Shown here: positions 53,990 to 61,125 of the stretch, one piece after another
How the letters are laid out: each line of letters opens with the position of its first letter
How positions within the stretch are numbered: the stretch's first letter is position 1
Source of the DNA: Natrinema hispanicum
GTDB lineage: Archaea > Halobacteriota > Halobacteria > Halobacteriales > Natrialbaceae
Assembly: GCF_004217335.1 (NCBI RefSeq)
Contig: NZ_SHMP01000003.1
Coordinates: 62,001-126,000, forward strand
DNA: 64,000 bases
Direction of reading: 5' to 3'
Translations under genes and position numbers: made by a program
Notes under the pieces: model-generated
Database searches by the model: none
The model's input: only the letters and a program-made list of their open reading frames with translations
What the model was told of the DNA's origin: nothing

Positions 53990-54745
53990 CTACTGTGTCG
54001 GCTCGTGAGGGAGCTCTCGGAGTCGTTCCTCGAGCGAGACTTTGATGATCGATCGGGCGATCTCGGCACCGCCTTTCAGCGGGTCCAGTTTCGTCTCGCC
54101 AGCACGCTCGCGGTATGCAATGGGGTGTTCGCGGATATTGTAACCTCGCATCAGCGGTCGGATCAGCAGTTCGGCCGAAAGCCCGGTGTTTTCCGTCCAC
54201 TCGATCGACTCGATGACGTCGCGTCGATAGGCGCGCATTCCGGTCGTCGTGTCGTGGACGCGAGTCCCCATCAGGAGGCTCGCGATCGCGGCGAAGGCAT
54301 GGTTGCCAAATCGGTTGAACGCCGGCATCGCCTCGGCACCGTGGTAGAGACGGTCGCCGCTGACCACGTCGTAGCCCTGATTGATCAACTCGAGGAACTC
54401 CGGTAACTGCTCCATCGGATAAGTATCGTCGCAGTCGGTCGTGACGACGATCGGTCGGTCCGGTTCCGTGATGGCCGCATGGACAGCGACGCCGTATCCC
54501 TGCGGTTGTTGCTCGATGACCGTCGCGCCGTGCTCGCGGGCGATTTCGGGCGTCCGATCGGACGAGCCGTCGACGCAGACGACCTCGGCCTTGCCGTCGG
54601 TGACGTCCTCGATGTCGGCGAGTACTGTGCCGATCGCTTCCTCCTCGTTGTAGGTTCCCATGACGACGCTGACGTCCTCGAAGGTGTATCGGTCGTCGGC
54701 GTCGCCGGTTCTATCCGTCATCTTGGGCTGCTCCCCGCTACTCAT
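53990..54745 (-). CDS. GT2 dolichyl-phosphate hexosyltransferase-like (AglJ/DPM1 type)
   Basis: 251 residues. The GT-A DPM1 fold shows VVMGTYNEEEAIGTVLADI, VVCVDGSSDRTPEIA, DxD-type TTDCDDTYPMEQLPEF, and VSGDRLYHGAEAMPAFNRFGN. Enzymes of this type move hexose from a nucleotide sugar to dolichyl phosphate (AglJ starts the N-glycan of Haloferax). The TATA-like ACTTATA element on the minus strand at 54770-54776 is exactly 27 nt upstream of the first Met, and operator D abuts it. It probably makes the donor for the GT39-like enzyme. Confidence 0.87.
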   Translation of the reverse strand: MSSGEQPKMTDRTGDADDRYTFEDVSVVMGTYNEEEAIGTVLADIEDVTDGKAEVVCVDGSSDRTPEIAREHGATVIEQQPQGYGVAVHAAITEPDRPIVVTTDCDDTYPMEQLPEFLELINQGYDVVSGDRLYHGAEAMPAFNRFGNHAFAAIASLLMGTRVHDTTTGMRAYRRDVIESIEWTENTGLSAELLIRPLMRGYNIREHPIAYRERAGETKLDPLKGGAEIARSIIKVSLEERLRELPHEPTQ

Positions 54746-54776
54746 TGGCGGTACTCACCGCCGGCCACATTTATAC

Positions 54777-54794
54777 TTTTAGGTTTGCCTAAAA
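54777..54794. promoter_or_regulatory. Iron-box-like operator D
   Basis: TTTTAGGTTTGCCTAAAA, perfect 7-bp arms with a 4-base centre, abuts the TATA box of the minus-strand GT2 gene on the BRE side. Only one gene start faces it; the GMC gene ends at 54810. Confidence 0.78.
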
Positions 54795-54809
54795 CACAAG
54801 AGTCGGTAG

Positions 54810-56447
54810 TTACAGGTCCTCGAGTATGTGATCTGCGGCTTTCAGCGCCAGCGCCGCGATCGTCAGCGTCGGATTCATCGCGCCGCCGGTGGGGAAGACG
54901 CTACTCGAGGCGATCCAGCAGTTTGCGAGATCGTGGGTACGGAGGTCGGATCCGACGACGCTCTCCGTTGGGTCGTCACCCATCCGAGTCGTCCCCATGT
55001 GGTGATATGCCGGCCCCGTGTTCTCCGGGCCGACCTGCCAGGTGATCTCTGTGCCGAGCTCGTCGAGAATCCGTTCCTGAATCTCGTTGACGCGCTCGAT
55101 GGTTCGCAGCGCTCGATCGTCGACGTTCCAGTGGACGTCCGGAACCGGATTGCCGTGGTCGTCGGTCGTCGACGTGTCGAGCCCGACGTAGCTGTCCTCG
55201 CGGGGGAGTTGTTCGACGAGGCCACCCATCCCGATGTGAGTGCCGTACTCCGACCGGAGCCGCGCGAGTAAATCGTCACCCCAGTCGTCGCCGGTCAGCG
55301 CCATCCCCACCGGGGACGGGCCAGCGTAGTTGAAAAACTCGAGTTTGAACGGGGCGTACTCCGCATCGGCCTCGTCGTAGAACTGGTGGGACTCGCTCGT
55401 GAGAAAGCCGACGTGGTTCTGCCGAGTGGGCTCGTCGAGGACGCCGCCCGTGCCGGCAAACAGATGGTCCATGAAGAAGTTACCGACGAGACCGCTCGAG
55501 TTGGCCAGCCCGTCTGGATACTGACTTGACTCGGAAAGCAAGAGCAGGCGTGGCGTCTCCACGCCGCCGCAGGCGATCACGAAGGTGTCGGCTTCCTGTC
55601 GGTGCTCCTCGCCGTCAGGCGTCGCGTAGACGGCTGCCTCGATCGTATCGGGACCGTGCTCGAGGCGCTGGACCGGCGCGCGGTCGATCACTGTTGCACC
55701 CTTTCGCTCAGCGCGCTTGACGTGGACAGTCGCGTCGTACTTCGCGCCCGAAGGACAGACCGGCTGGCAGGTGCCGTAGCCGACGCAAGCGTTGCGGCCG
55801 TCGTAAGCCTCCGAGTTGCGGGCGTTGGGCACCGAGTGCATCGCGATCTCGAGGTCGTCGCAGGCCTCGGCGAACAGCGAGTCGCTGTAGGACGGCCGAA
55901 AGGCCGGCATCGGATGGGGCTCCTCGCGGGGCGGCGCGAACGGGTTGTCGTCGGCACCCGCCACACCGAGTTCGCGCTCCGCGTCGGCGTAGTACGGCCG
56001 CAGGTCCTGATAGTCGATCGGCCAGTCGGTCCCGACGCCCCGAACGCTGGCCGAATTGAAGTCAGCCTCGTGGAGCCGCATCACCATCCCCTGCCAGTGG
56101 AGCGTCGAGCCGCCGACGCCTCTCGCGCGAGCGTGGTTCAGCGGGTAGAACCGCTCCCCCGAGGACTCGTAGGCGTCGCGCTCCGGGTCGCCGTCCCAGA
56201 CATCCGGCCGGTCGTAAGCAGGGCGGATCGCCCGCTCCTGTCTGGCGAGCCTGTCCGCCGAGTCGAATCGCGGTCCAGCCTCGAGAATCACGACCTCGTG
56301 GCCGGCCTCAGCGAGGCGATCGGCGACGATCCCGCCGGCTGGTCCCGCGCCGATCACGCAAACGTCGGCGTCCCCGACGGGAGTGCGGTCAGCGTCCGTC
56401 TCGGTCGCCGGCACCGCCGACTCGGCGGGTGGTCGATCCCAACTCAC
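54810..56447 (-). CDS. GMC-family oxidoreductase (gluconate/alcohol dehydrogenase flavin subunit type)
   Basis: 545 residues. The FAD-binding GAGPAG (33-38), the GVGGSTLHWQG motif and the C-terminal His-Asn active-site region (YHHMGTTRMG ... GAMNPTLTIAALALKAADHILEDL) are typical. A cluster NACVGYGTCQPVCPSGAKYD with three cysteines is characteristic of the gluconate/sorbitol dehydrogenase large subunits. It oxidises a sugar acid, polyol or aldose. It overlaps the small subunit gene by 4 nt, and the pair is controlled from operator E. Confidence 0.88.
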   Translation of the reverse strand: MSWDRPPAESAVPATETDADRTPVGDADVCVIGAGPAGGIVADRLAEAGHEVVILEAGPRFDSADRLARQERAIRPAYDRPDVWDGDPERDAYESSGERFYPLNHARARGVGGSTLHWQGMVMRLHEADFNSASVRGVGTDWPIDYQDLRPYYADAERELGVAGADDNPFAPPREEPHPMPAFRPSYSDSLFAEACDDLEIAMHSVPNARNSEAYDGRNACVGYGTCQPVCPSGAKYDATVHVKRAERKGATVIDRAPVQRLEHGPDTIEAAVYATPDGEEHRQEADTFVIACGGVETPRLLLLSESSQYPDGLANSSGLVGNFFMDHLFAGTGGVLDEPTRQNHVGFLTSESHQFYDEADAEYAPFKLEFFNYAGPSPVGMALTGDDWGDDLLARLRSEYGTHIGMGGLVEQLPREDSYVGLDTSTTDDHGNPVPDVHWNVDDRALRTIERVNEIQERILDELGTEITWQVGPENTGPAYHHMGTTRMGDDPTESVVGSDLRTHDLANCWIASSSVFPTGGAMNPTLTIAALALKAADHILEDL

Positions 56448-56962
56448 GCGCTCGGCCCCCGCTGATAGCTCGCGAGCCCGCCGGGGTGTCCCTGCGGATT
56501 CTCGATGCCGACCAGTTCCCCACCCGTCGGCGAGGCATACAGCGCCAGCAAGAGATCGTTGACGACGTAGTAGCGGACTCGTTCGCTCGTCGTTCCGGTT
56601 GGATCCTCGTCGGCGGTATCCACATCGATATTCCGAAGCACCTGCTCGCGATCCGTCACCGACAGCGCCGCAAACCGCTCGTCGTACCAGAACGTCGCGT
56701 TGTCATCCAGTTCCGTGACCGCCTCATCTAGACCGGCGACGTGTGTCGGGTCCTCGAGTCGGCCCTCGAGGAACGTCTCGACGAACGTCGCCGTGCCAGA
56801 GACCTCGCTCGGGTAGACGACGTCGGCGGCCGCGACCAGCGTCTCACGGAGCCGATCGACGTCGATCGGCTCGGATCCGGGCGGGGCCACACAGCCCGAC
56901 AGCGTCCCACCGACGCCGAGTGCAGCCAGCGCGGCAACCGCGTCTCGCCTGGTCAGCTTCAT
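56444..56962 (-). CDS. Gluconate 2-dehydrogenase subunit 3-like protein, Tat lipoprotein
   Basis: 172 residues. Twin-Arg (LTRRDAVAALAALG) and lipobox SGC (Cys24) are followed by the subunit 3 domain with VVYPSEVSGTATFVETFLEGRLEDP and ELVGIENPQGHPGG. Subunit 3 of flavin-dependent gluconate dehydrogenase assists export and assembly of the large flavoprotein, so the enzyme probably works at the outer face of the membrane. It is translationally coupled to the GMC gene. The TATA-like element on the minus strand at 56988-56994 is 27 nt upstream. Confidence 0.87.
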   Translation of the reverse strand: MKLTRRDAVAALAALGVGGTLSGCVAPPGSEPIDVDRLRETLVAAADVVYPSEVSGTATFVETFLEGRLEDPTHVAGLDEAVTELDDNATFWYDERFAALSVTDREQVLRNIDVDTADEDPTGTTSERVRYYVVNDLLLALYASPTGGELVGIENPQGHPGGLASYQRGPSA

Positions 56963-56970
56963 TGGCGAGG

Positions 56971-56986
56971 ATTAGGTAAGCCTAAA
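56971..56986. promoter_or_regulatory. Iron-box-like operator E
   Basis: ATTAGGTAAGCCTAAA, whose core TTAGGTAAGCCTAA equals the first 14 positions of the IdeR/DtxR iron-box consensus TTAGGTWAGSCTWACCTWA as I remember it. It lies between the TATA box and the ATG of the gluconate dehydrogenase subunit gene. Confidence 0.72.
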
Positions 56987-57057
56987 CCATATATTCGTTG
57001 GAACGGAACGGTCGTCGCCGACGGAACGCGTCCCGTCGCGAACCGCGACGGCGTCGG

Positions 57058-57771
57058 TCAGCCTGTCTCGACTGGCTCGATCAGCGACGGCTCGTCGGTC
57101 GACGGATCGTTGACTGCGGTCGAAACCGGCTCGGCACACATCCCGTCGGCCGGACACGGCTCGAGTACGTCGTGGCCGGCCTCGCCCGTCAGCCACCGCT
57201 GCTCGGTATCGGGCTCAAGAATCACCGCCATCCGATGATGAAGGTCCGCGACGAGATCGTTCGGTTCCGTGGTGATGATGGTAAACGTCTCGAGGGGGCC
57301 GGACTCGGTCCCGTCGGCGACGCCGCCGCCGAACGCATCGAGGCCAGTCTGGGTCGTCTCCGGCTCCCAGCGCTCCCAGAGGCCGGCCATCGCGAACACC
57401 CGGCCGTCGTCGAAGCTGACTCGATAGGGCTGTTTCCCCTCCGCAGTGTCGACCCATTCGTAAAAGCCGTCCGCGGGAACGAGACACCGCCGTTGCTCGT
57501 AGGCACCCCGGAAACTCGGCTTCTCGGCGACTGACTCGGCCCGCGCGTTGATCAGCCCGCCGCTGTCGTCGTCGGCCCACGACGGCACCAGCCCCCACTC
57601 GAGGCGTCGAATCGTCTCCGGCTGCTCGTTCGTGATCACCGGTAGCTGCTGTCCGGGTGCCATGTTATATCGCGGGCTGAAACTCGACTCGGCCCCGTCC
57701 TCGCGGACCCGGGCGTCGAACCGCGCCTCGAGTTCGTCTTGCGCGACGACAAGCGTATAGCGACCACACAT
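57058..57771 (-). CDS. SOS response-associated peptidase family protein (SRAP/HMCES/YedK)
   Basis: 237 residues starting MCGRYTLV, where Cys2 becomes the catalytic residue after Met removal. Other conserved residues are NMAPGQQLPVI (Asn), RRLEWGLVPSW, NARAESVAEKPSFR (Asn/Arg/Glu) and CLVPADGFYEW. The C-terminal HHRMAVIL contains the His. SRAP proteins crosslink to abasic sites in single-stranded DNA and protect them. The start is fixed by the need for Cys at position 2. The product works alone. It is convergent with nothing. Confidence 0.95.
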   Translation of the reverse strand: MCGRYTLVVAQDELEARFDARVREDGAESSFSPRYNMAPGQQLPVITNEQPETIRRLEWGLVPSWADDDSGGLINARAESVAEKPSFRGAYEQRRCLVPADGFYEWVDTAEGKQPYRVSFDDGRVFAMAGLWERWEPETTQTGLDAFGGGVADGTESGPLETFTIITTEPNDLVADLHHRMAVILEPDTEQRWLTGEAGHDVLEPCPADGMCAEPVSTAVNDPSTDEPSLIEPVETG

Positions 57772-57943
57772 ATCCGTCCACTTGGGCCGTGAGGGCAAAG
57801 GTCGTCCGCTCGCGCCGACTCGAGACCGGCCGGGCCGACATCGGCCGGTATGCGGTCAGTATGCAGTCCTTACCGGCAGGTACGGGGATGGTACGGACCT
57901 CGTTACGATATCCTATCACAGTAGAGTTGTCGTCGGGGTCATC

Positions 57944-58057
57944 ATGGACGACCGATACGAAATGGTGGTGTGTCAAAGCGGTACTCTGAAACTCAGAGAT
58001 CCGGATGACCCCCACTGCTGGATCGCGACCGATTCCCCCGTGGAACTCGAGCAGTAA
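57944..58057 (+). CDS. Small acidic protein, 37 residues
   Basis: Starts at an ATG (MDDRYEMVVCQSGTL) and ends with DPHCWIATDSPVELEQ. The Trp-Ile-x-Ser/Thr-Asp-x-Pro-Val-x-Leu ending resembles mini-proteins of Halobacteria such as DUF7331-type. A weak TATA-like sequence lies upstream. The function is unknown, and an upstream in-frame extension is not acidic, so I choose this start. Confidence 0.5.
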   Translation: MDDRYEMVVCQSGTLKLRDPDDPHCWIATDSPVELEQ

Positions 58058-58186
58058 TCCAGCGCCTCCTTCGCGTACCCCTACCCGTTTGTCTCACACG
58101 GCACACTATCGGCGTCAACACTGCGTCGCACTAATGCCGAATTGTGACTCCAGCGACGCGCTGCTCGCGAGTGTTGGATTCGAAAA

Positions 58187-58334
58187 ACGCCAGGACTAGG
58201 ATTTGAACCACGGTCGGACGTGGTCGCTCGCGTCACTCGCTGTGCGCGACCTCCCTGATTCAAATCCAGTCGTTAGGTATCTGTCGCTCACGAAGTTGTT
58301 CGCGACAGAAACGCCAGGACTGGGATTTGAACCC
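58187..58334. repeat. Duplicated tRNA-Ser 3' end flanking a 124-bp insertion (att-like)
   Basis: ACGCCAGGACTAGGATTTGAACCA (58187-58210) repeats the 3' end of tRNA-Ser (58311-58334) with 22 of 24 bases equal. Between them is an inverted copy ACTGGATTTGAATCA on the minus strand (about 58256-58270). Duplicated tRNA 3' ends are typical marks of integrase attachment. Confidence 0.6.
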
Positions 58335-58392
58335 AGAATCCCAAAGGGAACACGCTTTCCAGGCGTGCGCCTTACCGTTCGGCCATCCTGGC
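58312..58392 (-). tRNA. tRNA-Ser (anticodon GGA)
   Basis: Read on the minus strand, an acceptor GCCAGGA pairs with TCCTGGC near the 3' end, followed by discriminator G. The anticodon stem CACGC/GCGTG encloses the loop CTGGAAA with anticodon GGA. A long variable arm and the T-arm with GGGTTCAAATCC are typical of class II serine tRNA. 81 nt; no CCA is encoded. Confidence 0.92.
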
Positions 58393-58439
58393 TCAGGTTA
58401 TCCTAACCACGTCCGTGGTTTAACCCTTACGAGATGCGG

Positions 58440-58685
58440 TCACTCCGTCGTGCGGTTGGCCGCCCACGCAGCAAGCCGTGGCTCGAGCACATAGGCCCCA
58501 CCAGCAACGACAAATCCGACCAGCAACGCGAGCACCAGCGCCTGCGTGATCGTCACGAGCGGGGCGGCAAGCAGCGTATACCCCTGGACGCCGACCAGCA
58601 CCGACAGGCAGCCGACAATGCCCCACAGCAGAGCCGACGTGGCGCGTGCCTCGAGTCCGAACAGCGCTGAAAGCGAACCGGTCAC
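58440..58685 (-). CDS. Small membrane protein
   Basis: 81 residues with two helices (about 18-40, IVGCLSVLVGVQGYTLLAAPLV, and 45-70, ALVLALLVGFVVAGGAYVLEPRL). Haloarchaeal-like composition; no family name that I can give with certainty. It is 15 nt downstream of the RidA gene on the same strand and therefore likely in one transcript with RidA and the ammonia-lyase. Confidence 0.65.
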   Translation of the reverse strand: MTGSLSALFGLEARATSALLWGIVGCLSVLVGVQGYTLLAAPLVTITQALVLALLVGFVVAGGAYVLEPRLAAWAANRTTE

Positions 58686-58700
58686 GGACCAGTCACCGCC

Positions 58701-59081
58701 TCACTCGAGGCTCGCGATTGCTTCGATCTCGACGCCGACGCCCTTCGGGAGCGCGCCGACTTCGACGGCGCTTCTGGCCGGCGGCTCGTCGTCGAAGTAG
58801 TTGGCGTAGGCCTCGTTCATCGCCTCGAAGTCGTCGATGTCGGCGAGGAAGACGGAGACTTTGAGGATGTCGTCGGACGACGCACCGGCTTCGTCGAGAA
58901 TGGCGTCGAGGTTGTAAAGCGCCTGTTCGGTCTGGGCCGCGATCGGTTCGTCGTCGAGCAGTTCGCCGTCGGCCGTCAGGGGAATCTGGCCGGCGGTAAA
59001 GAGCAGCGAGCCGTTACTGGTCGCCTGGCTGTACGCACCGACCGCAGCAGGGGCGTCGTCGGTGTCGATGATACGTTTCAT
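58701..59081 (-). CDS. ridA: RidA family enamine/imine deaminase
   Basis: 126 residues from MKRIIDTDDAPAAVGAYSQA. The family motifs GAYSQA, LLFTAGQIPLTADGEL, QTEQALYNLDAIL, ILKVSVFLADIDDFEAMNEAYANYF and ARSAVEVGALPKGVGVEIEAIA are complete (Arg of the active site present). RidA removes reactive enamine/imine intermediates released by threonine/serine dehydratases. It sits directly downstream of the ammonia-lyase gene (54-nt gap), so the two work together. Confidence 0.95.
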   Translation of the reverse strand: MKRIIDTDDAPAAVGAYSQATSNGSLLFTAGQIPLTADGELLDDEPIAAQTEQALYNLDAILDEAGASSDDILKVSVFLADIDDFEAMNEAYANYFDDEPPARSAVEVGALPKGVGVEIEAIASLE

Positions 59082-59134
59082 ATCCCACGTCTCGGCCGGC
59101 GTCGGCTTAAAACGGGGTGGAACGAGGACCGCAC

Positions 59135-60346
59135 TCAGGCCAGCACGTCGACTTCGTAGCCCGCGTCCCGCAGGTCGGCGAGGAAGGCGTCGACGTGGTC
59201 GGGGCCGCGCATCTCGAGTTCGATCTCGACTTCGGTGTCGCTCATCTCGACCTCGCGGGAGGTCCGATCGTGGTGGATCGCGTAGATGTTTGCCCGGTGG
59301 GCAGTGAAGATATCGAGCAGGTCCTCGAGCGCTCCTGGGCGATCCTTCAGAACCGTCCTGATCTTCAGATACCGGCCGGTCTCGACCAGCCCGCGGACGA
59401 TGACGTTGGTGAGGGTATTGAGGTCGATGTTCCCACCGCACAGTGCGGGGACGATGACCTCGTCCTCGTCGTAATCGAACTTTTCGAAGAGGACGGCCGC
59501 AAGCGGAACCGCGCCTGCACCCTCGACGAGGGTTTTCGAGCGCTCGAGCAGGTAGACAAGGGCGACAGAGATTTCGGAGTCAGTGACGGTAACGATCTCA
59601 TCGACGTACTCCTGAATGTGGGGAAAGGTCTGTTCGCCGATGCTGCGGGTCGCGATCCCGTCGGCGATCGTATCGACCTCGTCGATCGAGACGCGTTCGC
59701 CCTTTTCGAGTGAGGGCGCTGCACTCGAGGCCCCTTCGGCCTGTACCCCGATGACACGTGTGTCCGGTTTCTGTTCTTTGATCGCGGTTGCGATACCGCT
59801 GATTAGCCCGCCACCGCCGATGGGGACGACGACCGTCTCGACGTCGGGGCAGTCCTCGACGATCTCGAGGCCGATCGTTCCCTGTCCGGCCATCACGTAC
59901 TCGTCGTCGAAGGCGTGGACGTAGGTTCGGCCTTCCTCGCGTTCGATTTCGTGGGCGCGCTCAGCAGCCTCGTTGTAGTCCCGGCCCGCGAGCACGACCT
60001 CGGCACCGTAGCTTTTGGTCGCTTTGACCTTCGAGATCGGCGCGTATTCGGGCATGACGATCTTCGAGTCAACGCCCGATCGCGTGGCCGCAAGCGCGAC
60101 TCCCTGTGCGTGGTTGCCAGCGCTCGCGGTGACGACACCGGCGTCCTTTTGCTCTTCGGAAAGTGTCGCGATCCGGTTGGTCGCCCCACGGATCTTGAAC
60201 GCCCCCGTTCGCTGGAAGTTCTCCAGTTTGAGATATATCTCGGCTCCGGTCATCGCCGAATAGGTGTGTGAATGCTCGAGGGGCGTCTGCCGGGAGGTCT
60301 CCCGGACCCGCTCGCGCGCCTCGAGAATATCCGCGAGTTCGAGCAT
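59135..60346 (-). CDS. ilvA: Threonine ammonia-lyase with C-terminal ACT domain
   Basis: 403 residues from MLELADILEARERV. The PLP Lys is in TGAFKIRGATNRI, the loop SAGNHAQGVAL and the phosphate loop GGGGLISGIAT. A C-terminal ACT domain from about residue 325 (LKIRTVLKDRPGALEDLLDIFTAHRANIYAIHHDRTSR) is well conserved. It makes 2-oxobutyrate from threonine for isoleucine synthesis or catabolism. The neighbouring RidA gene removes the 2-aminocrotonate intermediate. Compared with the copy at 22149, this one has the more regular ACT domain. Confidence 0.93.
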   Translation of the reverse strand: MLELADILEARERVRETSRQTPLEHSHTYSAMTGAEIYLKLENFQRTGAFKIRGATNRIATLSEEQKDAGVVTASAGNHAQGVALAATRSGVDSKIVMPEYAPISKVKATKSYGAEVVLAGRDYNEAAERAHEIEREEGRTYVHAFDDEYVMAGQGTIGLEIVEDCPDVETVVVPIGGGGLISGIATAIKEQKPDTRVIGVQAEGASSAAPSLEKGERVSIDEVDTIADGIATRSIGEQTFPHIQEYVDEIVTVTDSEISVALVYLLERSKTLVEGAGAVPLAAVLFEKFDYDEDEVIVPALCGGNIDLNTLTNVIVRGLVETGRYLKIRTVLKDRPGALEDLLDIFTAHRANIYAIHHDRTSREVEMSDTEVEIELEMRGPDHVDAFLADLRDAGYEVDVLA

Positions 60347-60605
60347 ACACCTGTCTACTCGGCGTGGGGTGTAAGGATTACTGTCGGAGAGCGGGGAGCC
60401 GTTCCGGGCCCACCGTCGCCCCAACAGGGATGTGCTACAGGACGTAGCACGACAGGGAATACAGGGAATGCACGGCGTGTGACGTGCGAATGGAGAAGGG
60501 GACCCAGAGTATATAAATCTCATGCACCCGCGGCGAAAGTGAAACCGCAAGCAAGCGGCGGGTTAGAGCAGACGTCAGACGCGGGACAGACACGCGTCAT
60601 TCGCT

Positions 60606-61010
60606 CTATCGGACCACGTCGGCCCGCCGCGAAACGACTCGTCGGGCGCGGTCGCGAAACGGGCCATCCCCCGGCCACGTCACGTCGACGTCGAGTCTCT
60701 CGGGGTCGCCGACGTACACCCAGCAGCGATCGTCCACGTCTTCCACACCGCTTCCGGCTGGCACCGCGACGCGCACGTAGAGTCCGCTGTCGACGCCCTC
60801 GTATCGGTCGAGACGCTCGAGGCCCGCGTCGTCGACCGCGAGCAGCCGTCCGCCGACGCTGCCCCCGGGTGCGAGCGTCGGATATCGGCCGTCGACCCGA
60901 TGACACCCCTCGAGGGTCGCGCGGCCGGCGAACTCGTACTGGGGGCTGTCGCCGAGGACGGTCGCGACTTGCTCGGGATCGGTCAGCGTTCCGTAGACGA
61001 AGACGAACAC
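60606..61010 (-). CDS. Gamma-glutamylcyclotransferase-like (AIG2/GGCT fold) protein
   Basis: 134 residues when begun at the GTG coding VFVFVYGTLTDPEQ; an ATG at 61065-61067 would add 19 residues. The glycine loop YGTLTD and the segments GGSVGGRLLAVDD, LERLDRYEGVDSGLYVRVAV and CWVYVGD are typical of the GGCT-like fold. Members release 5-oxoproline from gamma-glutamyl peptides or act on related amines. The catalytic Glu is the one in RYEGV. It is divergent from the PGF-CTERM gene. Confidence 0.8.
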   Translation of the reverse strand: MFVFVYGTLTDPEQVATVLGDSPQYEFAGRATLEGCHRVDGRYPTLAPGGSVGGRLLAVDDAGLERLDRYEGVDSGLYVRVAVPAGSGVEDVDDRCWVYVGDPERLDVDVTWPGDGPFRDRARRVVSRRADVVR

Positions 61011-61125
61011 GGTGGCCCGTTTTAGCGCCAGCGCCTTGCTCGTACCGCCCCACGTCTCATCACGCAAGCATTCATTCTATCGTGACTACACAAAGCACTT
61101 ATACAACTGCTATGAGCAAGATGAT

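Noticed and set aside
58195-58270. A second tRNA gene next to tRNA-Ser
   Set aside because: Only the 3' T-arm/acceptor part is present and it is followed by its own inverted copy. No anticodon arm can be formed.
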